The notes below the pieces were generated by a model. It worked only from the letters and a program-made list of their open reading frames with translations, was not told the origin of the DNA and searched no databases. DNA of 45,890 bases, taken from contig WRGR01000034.1 of the NCBI GenBank assembly GCA_009787085.1, positions 1-45,890 on the forward strand, read 5' to 3'. This document shows, in pieces, positions 33,679-41,565 of this stretch. Origin of the DNA: Actinomycetes bacterium (GTDB taxonomy: Bacteria > Actinomycetota > Coriobacteriia > Coriobacteriales > UBA8131). Made by a program: the position numbers and the translations under genes. Numbering within the stretch: position 1 is the first letter of the stretch; every line of letters starts with the position of its first letter.

Positions 33679-34728
33679 ATGGAATTGAAGATTGTCGAAG
33701 AGCGAGAATTGAAGCCGCTAAACGGGTTTTTGATGTTGGCCGTGATGATTCTGGGGTCGCTCCTGTCGATAGCGGCGATGGTTGTCGCCATTGTAATACT
33801 GGCCGCAGAGGAAGGCAGCAGCGACCCTTCAAACAGCATATTGAGTGCTTTGCTGCTAGTAGTGGGCTTTTTGGCCTGGGTTGGTTTCAGCATCGGTTTT
33901 TGTGGCCTAAAGGTGGTGCACCCCAACGAGGCCAAGGTCTTCACCTTGTTCGGCAAATACTATGGAACCATCAAAGAGGCTGGCTTTTACCACATCAACC
34001 CCTTCTGCACGGTCGTCCGCACCAAACGGCCGCCAGCAAAATCGGCAGCCAAGACACAGGCCGTGCCAGACGAGGGGACAGGAAGCGTGGCAATACTTAC
34101 AGCGACAGTCTCAGCCGGGCCGAGTGCTGTGTCTTTGAAAGTCCAGACCTTGGACAACGGCCTGCAGAAGGTCAACGATGTGCTCGGCAACCCGATCATC
34201 ATCGGCGCCATGGTCATCTGGCGGGTAGTCCAGCCTACCCAGGCCGTCTTCTCGGTGGAGAACTACTACGAGTATCTAGGCATTCAAACCGATTCTACGA
34301 TCCGTAACACCGCCCGCCTTTATCCCTATGATGTCTTTGACGAGAGCGACAACGGTGGCGTGGGACATGAGAAGACCCTGCGTGGCTCATCGTTGGAGAT
34401 CGCCGATACCATGAAGGCCGAGCTGCAAAAGCGGGCCTGCGCAGCGGGGCTGGAAATCGAAGAGGTGCGTATTACCCATCTGGCCTACTCTGAAGAGATC
34501 GCGGCGGCCATGCTGCAGCGTCAGCAGGCCGAGGCGATCATCGCCGCCCGTCAAAAGATCGTGGACGGTGCTGTGGGCATGGTCGAAGGGGCCGTCGGCC
34601 AGCTGTCCGCCAACCAGCTGATCGTTTTGGACGACGAACGCAAGGCGGCTATGGTTTCAAACCTGCTGGTGGTGCTGGTGGGCAACCGCGATGCCCAGCC
34701 GATAGTCAACGCCGGCTCCATTTACTAG
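33679..34728 (+). CDS. SPFH/Band 7 domain membrane protein
   Basis: SPFH proteins oligomerise on membranes and organise protein complexes. The 349-residue product has two N-terminal membrane helices (residues ~17-42 and ~52-75), then an SPFH domain starting LKVVHPNEAKVFTLFGKYYGTIKEAGFYHINPF and continuing to a helical tail (AAAMLQRQQAEAIIAARQKIVDGAV). A predicted KKVLVALVGN-like C-terminus is seen as LLVVLVGNRDAQPIVNAGSIY. AAAGGAG precedes ATG 33679; the reading from 33616 has none. Two short ORFs follow closely, the second a ribbon-helix-helix protein, an association seen for this SPFH subfamily in other Gram-positive genomes. Confidence 0.9.
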   Translation: MELKIVEERELKPLNGFLMLAVMILGSLLSIAAMVVAIVILAAEEGSSDPSNSILSALLLVVGFLAWVGFSIGFCGLKVVHPNEAKVFTLFGKYYGTIKEAGFYHINPFCTVVRTKRPPAKSAAKTQAVPDEGTGSVAILTATVSAGPSAVSLKVQTLDNGLQKVNDVLGNPIIIGAMVIWRVVQPTQAVFSVENYYEYLGIQTDSTIRNTARLYPYDVFDESDNGGVGHEKTLRGSSLEIADTMKAELQKRACAAGLEIEEVRITHLAYSEEIAAAMLQRQQAEAIIAARQKIVDGAVGMVEGAVGQLSANQLIVLDDERKAAMVSNLLVVLVGNRDAQPIVNAGSIY

Positions 34729-34738
34729 GAGCGGATCC

Positions 34739-34819
34739 ATGGCCGACGAGGAACGCGCCCGGGAGCAGCAGCTGCTTGATCGCCTAGCACGCATCAAGCA
34801 GCTGGAAGACGAGGTATGA
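34739..34819 (+). CDS. 26-codon ORF between SPFH and RHH genes (uncertain)
   Basis: AGGAG lies eight bases before this ATG, which is ten bases after the SPFH stop. The 26-residue peptide MADEERAREQQLLDRLARIK... is highly charged with Leu/Ile spaced like a short coiled coil. Its TGA overlaps the ATG of the next gene (ATGA). It may be a real micro-protein coupled to the RHH gene, or the original N-terminus of that protein split off by a frameshift. Confidence 0.4.
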   Translation: MADEERAREQQLLDRLARIKQLEDEV

Positions 34820-34995
34820 GGGCGCGAGGCGGCGCTGAAAACAAGGAAGGCGCCAAAAAGCAGGTCTTGCTGCGCCTGTCTCCCAGCCTTTGGGAGCAGG
34901 TGGCCAAGTGGGCAGAGGACGATTTCCGCTCGATCAACGGGCAAATCGAATACATCCTCAGCGAGGCTGTGAGAAAACGCCCAAAGCTTGGATAA
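34816..34995 (+). CDS. Ribbon-helix-helix (Arc-type) DNA-binding protein
   Basis: This 59-residue protein is too short for many gene callers. After a charged N-terminus it reads KKQVLLRLSPSLWEQVAKWA followed by EDDFRSINGQIEYILSEAVR, the beta strand and two helices of an Arc-like ribbon-helix-helix fold, including the RSxNxxIEYxL pattern. Such proteins bind DNA as dimers and often repress their own operon. It is translationally coupled to the 26-codon ORF and sits downstream of the SPFH gene. Confidence 0.75.
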   Translation: MRARGGAENKEGAKKQVLLRLSPSLWEQVAKWAEDDFRSINGQIEYILSEAVRKRPKLG

Positions 34996-35057
34996 AATCA
35001 CCGGACTGCCAGCACATGGGGTGATCGCCGCATACAATGGTGGTCGGCCTCGCATTC

Positions 35058-35196
35058 CTAGGGAAGCACCGATTAATCCCTAAACTGCAGCCATTGTCGG
35101 CTTGACCGGCAATCTTTCCCCTGATCAGCTGGGTTAAAGATTGCGGCTCAGGGCCATGTGTGGAACGGAATTGTGAGTTGATCGGTGCTTCCCTAG
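35058..35196. mobile_element. MITE-like 139-bp element with 16-bp terminal inverted repeats
   Basis: CTAGGGAAGCACCGAT (35058-35073) and its exact reverse complement (35181-35196) bound 139 bases with no ORF. Inside is a second palindrome, GCAATCTTT...AAAGATTGC (35109-35144). A 34-base internal stretch (35094-35127) recurs exactly, inverted, at 42000-42033. Arm-like copies occur near other gene ends. No target-site duplication is obvious, and no transposase is in the window. The stop codon of the convergent ABC permease (35193-35195) lies in the right arm. Confidence 0.6.
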
Positions 35197-36587
35197 CGGC
35201 AGAAGACGATGCGCTCGCTAGCTATCATCCGCGCCAATGTGATCACACAAATTGCTGCTATTGCTAGGTTGACTGCCACGGTGATGGCGATGTGCGTTGG
35301 CTCTAGTGTGAAACTCAAGATGCCGATCATGCTTTGGACGCTGTTGTACAGCGGCACCAAGTAAAGGCTGATGTTCTCAGTTGCGCCTTGGGAGAACATC
35401 CCCAAGGCACCGACGATCATCACCAAGACCATCAGCGGCATCACATAGGTGGCGGCTTCCTTCACCGTACGGGCGATGGCCGAGAGCAGTGATATCAGGC
35501 CGACGAGGACCAGCACTGTGGAGAAGATCACCACCAGCAGCAACAAATAGTCCGCCGCGCCGTAGATGGCGGCACTGACCCCGCCCGTGGCTCCGACAAG
35601 CTTGGGCAATGACAGCACTACCCCTAGGAAACTGGAAAGGCTGCTCAGCAAGGCGATGCAGCTCAGGGCAATGATCTTGCCTAGAGCCAATTTCCAGCGT
35701 GCCAGCGGTGTCACCAACAAGGTGGCGATGGTGCCGCGCTCCTTCTCACCGGCGATGGACTCTGGGGCGACCGCCGCGCAGCCGCTGTAAAGGAAGATCA
35801 GGATCAACAAAGGCAGTAAGGTGGAGAAGATCTGCCCACTGATGTCCTCGCCGCTGGCCAAATCGAAACCTTCTTCGGCACCTGCCCCGGCGTTGACGAC
35901 GAACAGCGGGGCAATGGAGTTCTTATAGGCATCGAGCAAGCCGGTCATCTTGCTGTACTGAAGGCTGGACTCGGTGCGTGTCGAGTTGTAGTAAACGACG
36001 ACTTCGGGAACTGTTTGGGATGCGGCAGTGGCGCTGTCACCGGCAGCGGCAGTGGCGGGGTCACCGGCAGCGGCAGTGGCGGGGTCACCGGCAGCGGCGG
36101 CCTCGGTTGGCGGCCTGCCGCCCAAACCGGCCTGCACTTGTCTGTCGAAATCGGCCGGGAAGACCACCAGCATGTCAGTGCGTTTCTCCGCGACCTCAGA
36201 TTTGATAGCTTCAACTTGGCTGGCATCGGCTAGTCTAAAGTCCATCTGCGCCTGGTCGCAGGCCGGTGCTAGCGACTCCGGCAAGTTGACCACATAGTTT
36301 GTGGGCTGGTAAGCGGCGTCGGTCGTTGTCATGCTGGTGAGCGCCGTGCCCATTAAGGAATAGATGGCGTAGATCATGATGCCTGGCAAGAGGATGGTGG
36401 TCAGCACCATGCGATAGTCGGTGAAGAAGCGCTTGAATTCCTTGAGGATGACGGCTAGAAGGCCGTTGCGGACTTTGGGGCCGGCGGCGGTAGGGGCTTG
36501 GCCGCCGCTAGGCAGACCGCCGCCGCCAAGCGGGCTGTTACTGTCAGACAGGTTGTTGTCGGATGTTCGTGCGAATCGCTTGCCCAT
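35193..36587 (-). CDS. ABC-2 type permease (NatB-like exporter subunit)
   Basis: The 464-residue membrane subunit has one helix near residue 62-82, a large extracellular region (~85-260), and five to six helices in the second half with the ABC-2 phrase VAPESIAGEKERGTIATLLVTPLARWKLALGK. This is the layout of NatB/YhaP-type permeases, which pump out ions, peptides or drugs. The extracellular part contains three 8-residue repeats (24 bp each). The ATG at 36587 directly follows the stop of the ATPase gene. The substrate is unknown. The stop codon is supplied by the right arm of the MITE-like element. Confidence 0.88.
   Translation of the reverse strand: MGKRFARTSDNNLSDSNSPLGGGGLPSGGQAPTAAGPKVRNGLLAVILKEFKRFFTDYRMVLTTILLPGIMIYAIYSLMGTALTSMTTTDAAYQPTNYVVNLPESLAPACDQAQMDFRLADASQVEAIKSEVAEKRTDMLVVFPADFDRQVQAGLGGRPPTEAAAAGDPATAAAGDPATAAAGDSATAASQTVPEVVVYYNSTRTESSLQYSKMTGLLDAYKNSIAPLFVVNAGAGAEEGFDLASGEDISGQIFSTLLPLLILIFLYSGCAAVAPESIAGEKERGTIATLLVTPLARWKLALGKIIALSCIALLSSLSSFLGVVLSLPKLVGATGGVSAAIYGAADYLLLLVVIFSTVLVLVGLISLLSAIARTVKEAATYVMPLMVLVMIVGALGMFSQGATENISLYLVPLYNSVQSMIGILSFTLEPTHIAITVAVNLAIAAICVITLARMIASERIVFCR
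36024..36095 (-). repeat. 3 x 24-bp in-frame tandem repeat in the permease gene
   Basis: Three adjoining 24-base units (36024, 36048, 36072) encode Ala/Thr/Gly/Asp-rich octapeptides (GDPATAAA type) in the extracellular loop of the permease. Units differ at two bases or fewer, so a recent expansion is likely. Confidence 0.88.
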
Positions 36588-37364
36588 TCAGGCCACCTCC
36601 CCACAGTGCTGTACGTAGAGCCGGAAGAAGCAGTCCTCCAGGTTCTCGCCGCCGGTGACCTCGGGCAAGCTGCCCTCGGCCACCATCCGGCCGTTGATGA
36701 TTACGCCGACCCGGTCGCAGAGTTTTTCCACTAAAGAAAAGATGTGGGTAGAGATGATGATGGTCTTGCCGATGCTCCGCAGCTCGGCCAAGTAGTCGGT
36801 GACCACTTTGGCGGTTACCACGTCCAGGCCGTTAGTCGGCTCGTCGAAGATGATGATCCCCGGGTCATGGGCGATGGAGATGGCCAGCGAGGCTTTTTGC
36901 TTCATGCCGGTGGAGAGGCTCGCAACCTTGGTCTCGGCAAATTCGTCGATGCCGAAGCGTTTAAAGAGCATCGCCTTGCGCTCGGCTGCCCGGGTTGTGT
37001 CCATGCGGTGCAGACAGGCGAAGAAGTCGAAAAGATAGCTGGGGGTGAAGAACTCCTCCAGTTTCAGTTCACTGGTCAGAAAGCCGATGCGGGCACGCAC
37101 CTGTTCAGCCTCGGTGACGATGCTCTTGCCGTCGACCAGTGCGTCGCCGGAGTCCGGCCTAATCAGTGTGGCCAGCATCCGCAACGTGGTGGTTTTACCG
37201 GCACCGTTTGGCCCCAGCAGCCCGAATATCTCGCCGGCGCGGACAGAGAAGCTAAGGTCGTCCACTGCCACCCGCAAACGTTGGGCGGCATGCTCCGTCC
37301 GTTGCTGCTTGGCGGAGAGCCGAAAGGTCTTACAGAGTTTTTTGGTTTGGATCAAGTCTGGCAT
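36588..37364 (-). CDS. ABC transporter ATP-binding protein (NatA-like)
   Basis: The 258-residue ATPase has Walker A LLGPNGAGKTTTLRML, a signature region SLSTGMKQKASLAISIAHDP, Walker B IIIFDEPTNGLD and the His of IISTHIFSLVEKLCDRV. The STGMKQK signature is that of the NatA branch. Excellent ribosome site AAGGAGGGG before ATG 37364; a reading from 37424 adds 20 residues without need. It forms a two-gene operon with the permease. Confidence 0.92.
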   Translation of the reverse strand: MPDLIQTKKLCKTFRLSAKQQRTEHAAQRLRVAVDDLSFSVRAGEIFGLLGPNGAGKTTTLRMLATLIRPDSGDALVDGKSIVTEAEQVRARIGFLTSELKLEEFFTPSYLFDFFACLHRMDTTRAAERKAMLFKRFGIDEFAETKVASLSTGMKQKASLAISIAHDPGIIIFDEPTNGLDVVTAKVVTDYLAELRSIGKTIIISTHIFSLVEKLCDRVGVIINGRMVAEGSLPEVTGGENLEDCFFRLYVQHCGEVA

Positions 37365-37744
37365 GTCCCCTCCTTCGTGTTTGTTTGCCCTTGGTCGGGC
37401 GAAGTTCATTGTACCACAGGGCAAATCGAGTAGATCACTAACAAAGCCGTAAGAAAACGTATAAGATATGGATAAAACCTAGATAAGAAGGTAGGCATAT
37501 GATTTTCCAGTGGCAAATTATGGGTTACTGATGATCGAAATCAGTATTCCTTGGTAGACAAGAGGCGCGCCGCTGTGTACAATACTTAAGGGCTTCAGGA
37601 GTGTTTTTGTGGGATGGTGTGTTTGATGTTGACTGCTTCAGAGCGCTGATTGAATGGCGGTGTGAGTGTGTCAAGGCAGGGTTTGCTGTCGGGTGTAGTG
37701 GGAATTGTCTATTTCCGAAACGTTCCTTGGGAGTGATCGCATTT
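37365..37744. other. Divergent intergenic region NatA-like / RlpA-like
   Basis: This 380-base gap holds the promoter of the RlpA-like gene (see 37555-37583) and, on the minus strand, a TACAAT (37413-37408) that may be the -10 of the ABC operon though its -35 is poor. An ORF from 37601 reads in frame into the RlpA-like gene, but it lacks a ribosome site and its residues are not like a signal sequence. Confidence 0.5.
37555..37583 (+). promoter_or_regulatory. Candidate promoter of the RlpA-like gene
   Basis: TAGACA (37555-37560) and TACAAT (37578-37583) each match the sigma-70 consensus at five of six bases and are 17 bases apart. The leader to the ATG would be about 155 bases. Confidence 0.55.
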
Positions 37745-38563
37745 ATGGTAGATAGCCAGAGGGGGAAAAGCATATCACGAAAACTGCTGGCGACTTGGTT
37801 GTCAGTTTTTGCAGCGGCCTCTCTTTTGTTGGTTACGGCATGTCCTGTTTTTGGGGTTCTGGGAGGCTCCGACTCAAGCGACCCAAAAATACTGGGCGTA
37901 GGGCGCATTAAGAGCAAACCGACATCTGAGCCTATTAGTCCTAACAAGAAGCTCGTTTTGGGCAACGGTGCAGACTCGGCTAAAATGGTGAGTATCGTTG
38001 GCTTGGCTGTGCCTGTTGATAAGCCGATCAACAATGGTCATGCCGCTGTGCCGAGCGAGCCTGCTGCTCCTGCAGCCACAACGGCTAGCGCTGAACAAAG
38101 GTCGGCCGACCCATCGGCCAATCAACCGATTGCCCAGCCGGTCGACAGTAGTCCTGCCGGCAATGCGGCTGCTGCCAATCCCCCTGCTACTCATCCTGCC
38201 GATCCCGCCCCGAATCCTGCCCCTAAACCCAGCACTGAGAGTCAGGCCACTGGTGGCAGCTGGTCAAGCGGCTTGGCTTCGGCCTATGGCGAGGGCTTCT
38301 ATGGCGACAAGACGGCTAGGGGTCATGTGCTGACCAAGAGCAGCATGGGAGTTGCCGTGCCCGTGTCCAAGTCTTACCTTCTTGGAAAGACTATCGAGAT
38401 CAGTTATGGTGGCAAGACCATCCGCGCCGTGGCCAATGACACTGGCGGTTTCGGCAGCCTTGGCCGTGACCTTGACCTACAACCCGGGATTTGGAAGAGC
38501 TTCGGGTTCAGTGACGAGGACCAGTGGGGTGTACGCATGGTCAAGTGGCGTGTGGTGAAGTAA
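37745..38563 (+). CDS. Secreted RlpA-like (double-psi beta-barrel) protein
   Basis: The 272-residue protein has a signal peptide (helix LLATWLSVFAAASLLLVTAC, with a possible lipobox Cys after VTA), a long Pro/Ala-rich linker and a C-terminal double-psi beta-barrel domain: SAYGEGFYGDKTARGHVLTK, then TIEISYGGKTIRAVANDTG with the conserved Asp, and GRDLDLQPGIWKSFGF. RlpA-type domains act on or bind peptidoglycan. ATG 37745 is chosen because the hydrophobic signal follows it; GGGAG lies 11 bases upstream. It ends before a clear terminator. Confidence 0.85.
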   Translation: MVDSQRGKSISRKLLATWLSVFAAASLLLVTACPVFGVLGGSDSSDPKILGVGRIKSKPTSEPISPNKKLVLGNGADSAKMVSIVGLAVPVDKPINNGHAAVPSEPAAPAATTASAEQRSADPSANQPIAQPVDSSPAGNAAAANPPATHPADPAPNPAPKPSTESQATGGSWSSGLASAYGEGFYGDKTARGHVLTKSSMGVAVPVSKSYLLGKTIEISYGGKTIRAVANDTGGFGSLGRDLDLQPGIWKSFGFSDEDQWGVRMVKWRVVK

Positions 38564-38602
38564 GCCTTGGCCATCGCCCTTTCCATAAGTTCCGTGACAT
38601 CA

Positions 38603-38632
38603 CAGGCAGCCAGAACGGCTGCCTGTTCTCTA
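38603..38632 (+). terminator. Intrinsic terminator after the RlpA-like gene
   Basis: CAGGCAGCC (38603-38611) pairs with GGCTGCCTG (38617-38625) around AGAAC, followed by TTCTCTA. It lies 40 bases after the stop. Confidence 0.75.
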
Positions 38633-38641
38633 TCCGGCCGG

Positions 38642-39049
38642 ATGGCAATACTAGAGGTCGGGCTAGTCAGCAGTCGGCCCAGCAAACGAGTGGATGAGCC
38701 AACTGCCAAGGAGCTGCTAAGCCGTTTTCCGCATTTGGCGGATCATGCCTGCCGCCAATGTGGCTACGGTCGCTTTGGTGATAAGATCATCGGTGCCAGT
38801 TTGCCACACCTTTGCGAGCATTTGGCTATTGACCTGCTGGTAAGCGAGCAGCTGGCGGTGGGGTCGCGACAGCTGGTGGCAGGTAACACCGTATGGCTGG
38901 ACAAAGGTCAAAGATTGGCCAAAGTTCGTCTGCGGCTGTCTGCTGAGTTGCTGGAAAACGCCGAGAGCGCAATATGCCAAGCGGTTGAAACCATAAACGA
39001 GCTAATGGGCAGATCTTGGGGAAGTGACGACCAATCCGGCGTGGCATGA
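38642..39049 (+). CDS. Small conserved-looking protein of unknown function
   Basis: The 135-residue product contains FPHLADHACRQCGYGRFGDK, then IIGASLPHLCEHLAIDLLVS, and a helical C-terminus (AELLENAESAICQAVETINELM). The LPHLxEHLAIDL phrase recalls the N-terminal region of cyanophycin synthetases and similar proteins, but I cannot assign a function. An upstream TTG (38567) would read through the terminator hairpin, so ATG 38642 is preferred although it has no clear ribosome site. The last ~10 residues are encoded by one arm of an inverted repeat. Confidence 0.6.
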   Translation: MAILEVGLVSSRPSKRVDEPTAKELLSRFPHLADHACRQCGYGRFGDKIIGASLPHLCEHLAIDLLVSEQLAVGSRQLVAGNTVWLDKGQRLAKVRLRLSAELLENAESAICQAVETINELMGRSWGSDDQSGVA

Positions 39050-39129
39050 TTTGCGCCATGCCGCCGCCCAGCGGCAGCACAAACAGGACACGAAAGGTCA
39101 GTGCCATTTTCACGATTGGTCGTCACTTC
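39021..39129. repeat. Inverted repeat pair of 16 bp, 109 bp overall
   Basis: GAAGTGACGACCAATC (39021-39036) is matched exactly, inverted, at 39114-39129. The 77 bases between hold a smaller palindrome GGCATG...CATGCC. The left arm lies in the 3' end of the small unknown gene. It is a second MITE-like structure of different sequence, or a long transcript hairpin. Confidence 0.65.
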
Positions 39130-39222
39130 TCCAGCTTTCGTAAATTTTAACCACACTGGCGACAATGGCTGCACTTTTTCTTGGTGTTGTGATATCCTTT
39201 CCCGATACGTTTGGAGGTTGGT

Positions 39223-40485
39223 ATGGCTGAAACAGGCTTGATTCAGTTCGACGATTGGGTGGATTTCTATGCTTCCCGGGTAGAATCGATGCGTACCTCG
39301 GCAGTCCGGGATCTTTTCGCGGCAGCATCGCGCCCCGATATCATTTCCCTTTCTGGGGGAATGCCGGATATCCGTGTGCTGCCCTTGGATCAGCTTGCCG
39401 AACTGGCGGCCAAGGCGATCGTCAGCGAGGGAGTGGCCGGTCTGCAATATGGCGACACTACCGGTCGTATCCAGATAAAAGAAGTCGTCTGCAACCTGAT
39501 GCGCGATCTGGACATCCATATCAGCACTGGCGACTTGATCATTACTGCTGGTGCCCAACAGGCTTTGGACCTGCTAGGCAAGGCATTCATCGACCCCGGC
39601 GATGTGATCATCACTGAAGGGCCGACTTATCTAGGCGCACTACAAGCCTTTTCGGCCTATCAGCCGGACATTCGCACCATTGAGTTTGACAGCGACGGCA
39701 TGCGTATTGACCTGCTGGAGGAAGAACTGGAGCGTTTAGGGCCAGGGGTGGCAAAATTCCTCTATACCGTGCCGACCTTCAACAACCCCGGCGGGGTGAC
39801 CATGAGCTTGGAGCGTCGCCGCCGCCTGATAGAGCTGTCCCACCAATACGAGCTGATGATCATCGAGGACGACCCCTATAGCCGGTTGCGCTTCGATGGC
39901 GAACCGGTGCCCAGCCTTCGCTCCATGGACGAGCGGGTGATCTATTTGGGCACGGTATCCAAGATTTTCGCTCCCGGTCTGCGTACTGGTTGGATTATCT
40001 CACCGCTGCCGATACGTGGCAAGTTGAACATGATCAAACAGGGTGCTGACCTCAGTGGCTCGCCGATCTGCCAAGTGCTAGTGGAACACTATTTCACGGA
40101 AATGGATTGGCGCGGCACCTTGGATAAAGCGCGTGCCAAATACATTGAACGCCGTGATGCCATGTTGGCTGCCCTAGAGGAGTTTTTCCCGCCGGAGGCT
40201 CAATGGACGCACCCCCAAGGCGGCCTGTTCGTATGGGTGACACTGCCCGAATACCTAGATACCGCCAAGCTGCTCTCGGTGGCTTTGGAGAACGGGGTGA
40301 CTTTTGTGCCCGGCGATGGCTGCTATCCGGCCGACAGCGACCGGGGGCGCAGCTCGATGCGTATCGCGTTTTGTTATGAGGAACCAGAGAAAATCCGCGA
40401 AGCCATTCGGCGGTTGTCGCTGGTTATTGCCGACCGCCTTGACCTTTATCGTGCCTTCATCAACGCTGGCGCTTTGAAGCCGTAG
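39223..40485 (+). CDS. PLP-dependent aminotransferase, class I/II (LysN/MocR-like)
   Basis: The 420-residue enzyme has the fold-type I layout: ISLSGGMPDIRVLPLDQ near the N-terminus, GLQYGDTTGRIQIKE, ITAGAQQALDLLGKAFIDPGD, the TVPTFNNPGG Asn motif, the IIEDDPYSRLRF Asp/Tyr, the PLP lysine in GTVSKIFAPGLRTGW, and the substrate Arg in SSMRIAFCYE. Its relatives include 2-aminoadipate and aromatic/branched-chain transaminases, so the exact substrate is unknown. GGAGG precedes ATG 39223; a start at 39211 is less likely. Ddl follows after 60 bases. Confidence 0.9.
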   Translation: MAETGLIQFDDWVDFYASRVESMRTSAVRDLFAAASRPDIISLSGGMPDIRVLPLDQLAELAAKAIVSEGVAGLQYGDTTGRIQIKEVVCNLMRDLDIHISTGDLIITAGAQQALDLLGKAFIDPGDVIITEGPTYLGALQAFSAYQPDIRTIEFDSDGMRIDLLEEELERLGPGVAKFLYTVPTFNNPGGVTMSLERRRRLIELSHQYELMIIEDDPYSRLRFDGEPVPSLRSMDERVIYLGTVSKIFAPGLRTGWIISPLPIRGKLNMIKQGADLSGSPICQVLVEHYFTEMDWRGTLDKARAKYIERRDAMLAALEEFFPPEAQWTHPQGGLFVWVTLPEYLDTAKLLSVALENGVTFVPGDGCYPADSDRGRSSMRIAFCYEEPEKIREAIRRLSLVIADRLDLYRAFINAGALKP

Positions 40486-40545
40486 GGATAAAATTGGAAT
40501 GATGGTTGAAGATGAGTGCAGCACAGATCAGATGCGGGAGGAAAG

Positions 40546-41556
40546 ATGTCGTATAAAGTAGCTGTTCTGATGGGCGGAAGTTCGTTTGAGCGCGAGTTCT
40601 CGTTGGCTAGCGGTCGCCACGTGCTACGCCATTTGGAGGCACGAGGGCATACGGTATTGCCTCTGGACGCTGCCAACGCGCTGGTAGAAACCCTGCGTCG
40701 GGAGCGGCCTGATGTGGCCTATATCGCCCTGCACGGTGGCCATGGAGAAGATGGCACTATCCAGTCACTGTTGGAGTATTTGGAAATCCCCTTTGTCGGG
40801 TCGCTTTCCAGCGTCTGTCGCTTGACTTGGGACAAGAGCCTGTTGCCCCTAGTGGTGAGTTCTTATCGCAAGGCGAGGGGGGGGGCTAATAAGGCTGCCC
40901 ATTGGCCGCGTGGAATCTGCCTTTCGGCCTACGCTTTCAAAGATTTGGGGGCGGTCGCCGCCCTCGACCTGATAACCAAGCAGATACCCAGCGGCTACCC
41001 CTTGGCAGTGATGCCGGCCGCTGGCGGCTCAGCGATGGGGGTGAGCAAGGTCACTGAGCCAGACGAGTTGGCCGGAGCCTTGCTGGATGCCTTGTCCTTC
41101 GATGATGAGGTGTTAGTGGAGGAATGGGTCGATGGGGCGGAGATCGCGGTTTGCATCATTGGCAGCGGCGAGGATGCTCGCGCTTTGGCGGCCATCGAGA
41201 TCGCACCGCATGCCGAGTTCTTCGATACCGCTGCCCGCCTCGACCCGGATTTCGTGGATTACTATGTGCCAGTGCGCGAGGAATCCCTAGCTGTCAGCGG
41301 GCAAGAGGCTGCCAATGCCAGAGACCTGATAGCTGCTGCAGCCTTGGAGGTGCATCAGGCCTTCGGATGCCGCGATCTCTCCCGGGTTGACCTCTATTGG
41401 GACCCCCGTAAACAGCAGCCACTGGTGATGGAGATCAACGCCTCTCCCGGCATGTCTGAGTTCTCGCTTTTCCCGATGGCCTGCGAGGCCTCCGGAATAG
41501 ATTTCGAAGAAATGCTGGATCACCTGCTAGAAACCGCAGTGGCCAGACAGAAGTAG
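40546..41556 (+). CDS. ddl: D-alanine-D-alanine ligase
   Basis: Ddl joins two D-alanines with ATP for peptidoglycan. The 336-residue protein shows VAVLMGGSSFEREFSLASG, YIALHGGHGEDGTIQSLLEYLEIPFVGS, the ATP-grasp loop AAGGSAMGVSKV, VLVEEWVDGAEIAVCI, DLSRVDLYWDP and the metal/substrate motif VMEINASPGMSEFSLFP. Where the family normally has VKP before the glycine loop, this protein has VMP, so an ATP-contacting Lys is replaced by Met. A run of nine G (40877-40885) is in frame. GGGAGG precedes ATG 40546. It may be a low-activity or specialised ligase, or there may be a second copy elsewhere. Confidence 0.88.
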   Translation: MSYKVAVLMGGSSFEREFSLASGRHVLRHLEARGHTVLPLDAANALVETLRRERPDVAYIALHGGHGEDGTIQSLLEYLEIPFVGSLSSVCRLTWDKSLLPLVVSSYRKARGGANKAAHWPRGICLSAYAFKDLGAVAALDLITKQIPSGYPLAVMPAAGGSAMGVSKVTEPDELAGALLDALSFDDEVLVEEWVDGAEIAVCIIGSGEDARALAAIEIAPHAEFFDTAARLDPDFVDYYVPVREESLAVSGQEAANARDLIAAAALEVHQAFGCRDLSRVDLYWDPRKQQPLVMEINASPGMSEFSLFPMACEASGIDFEEMLDHLLETAVARQK

Positions 41557-41565
41557 TTATTCGGC

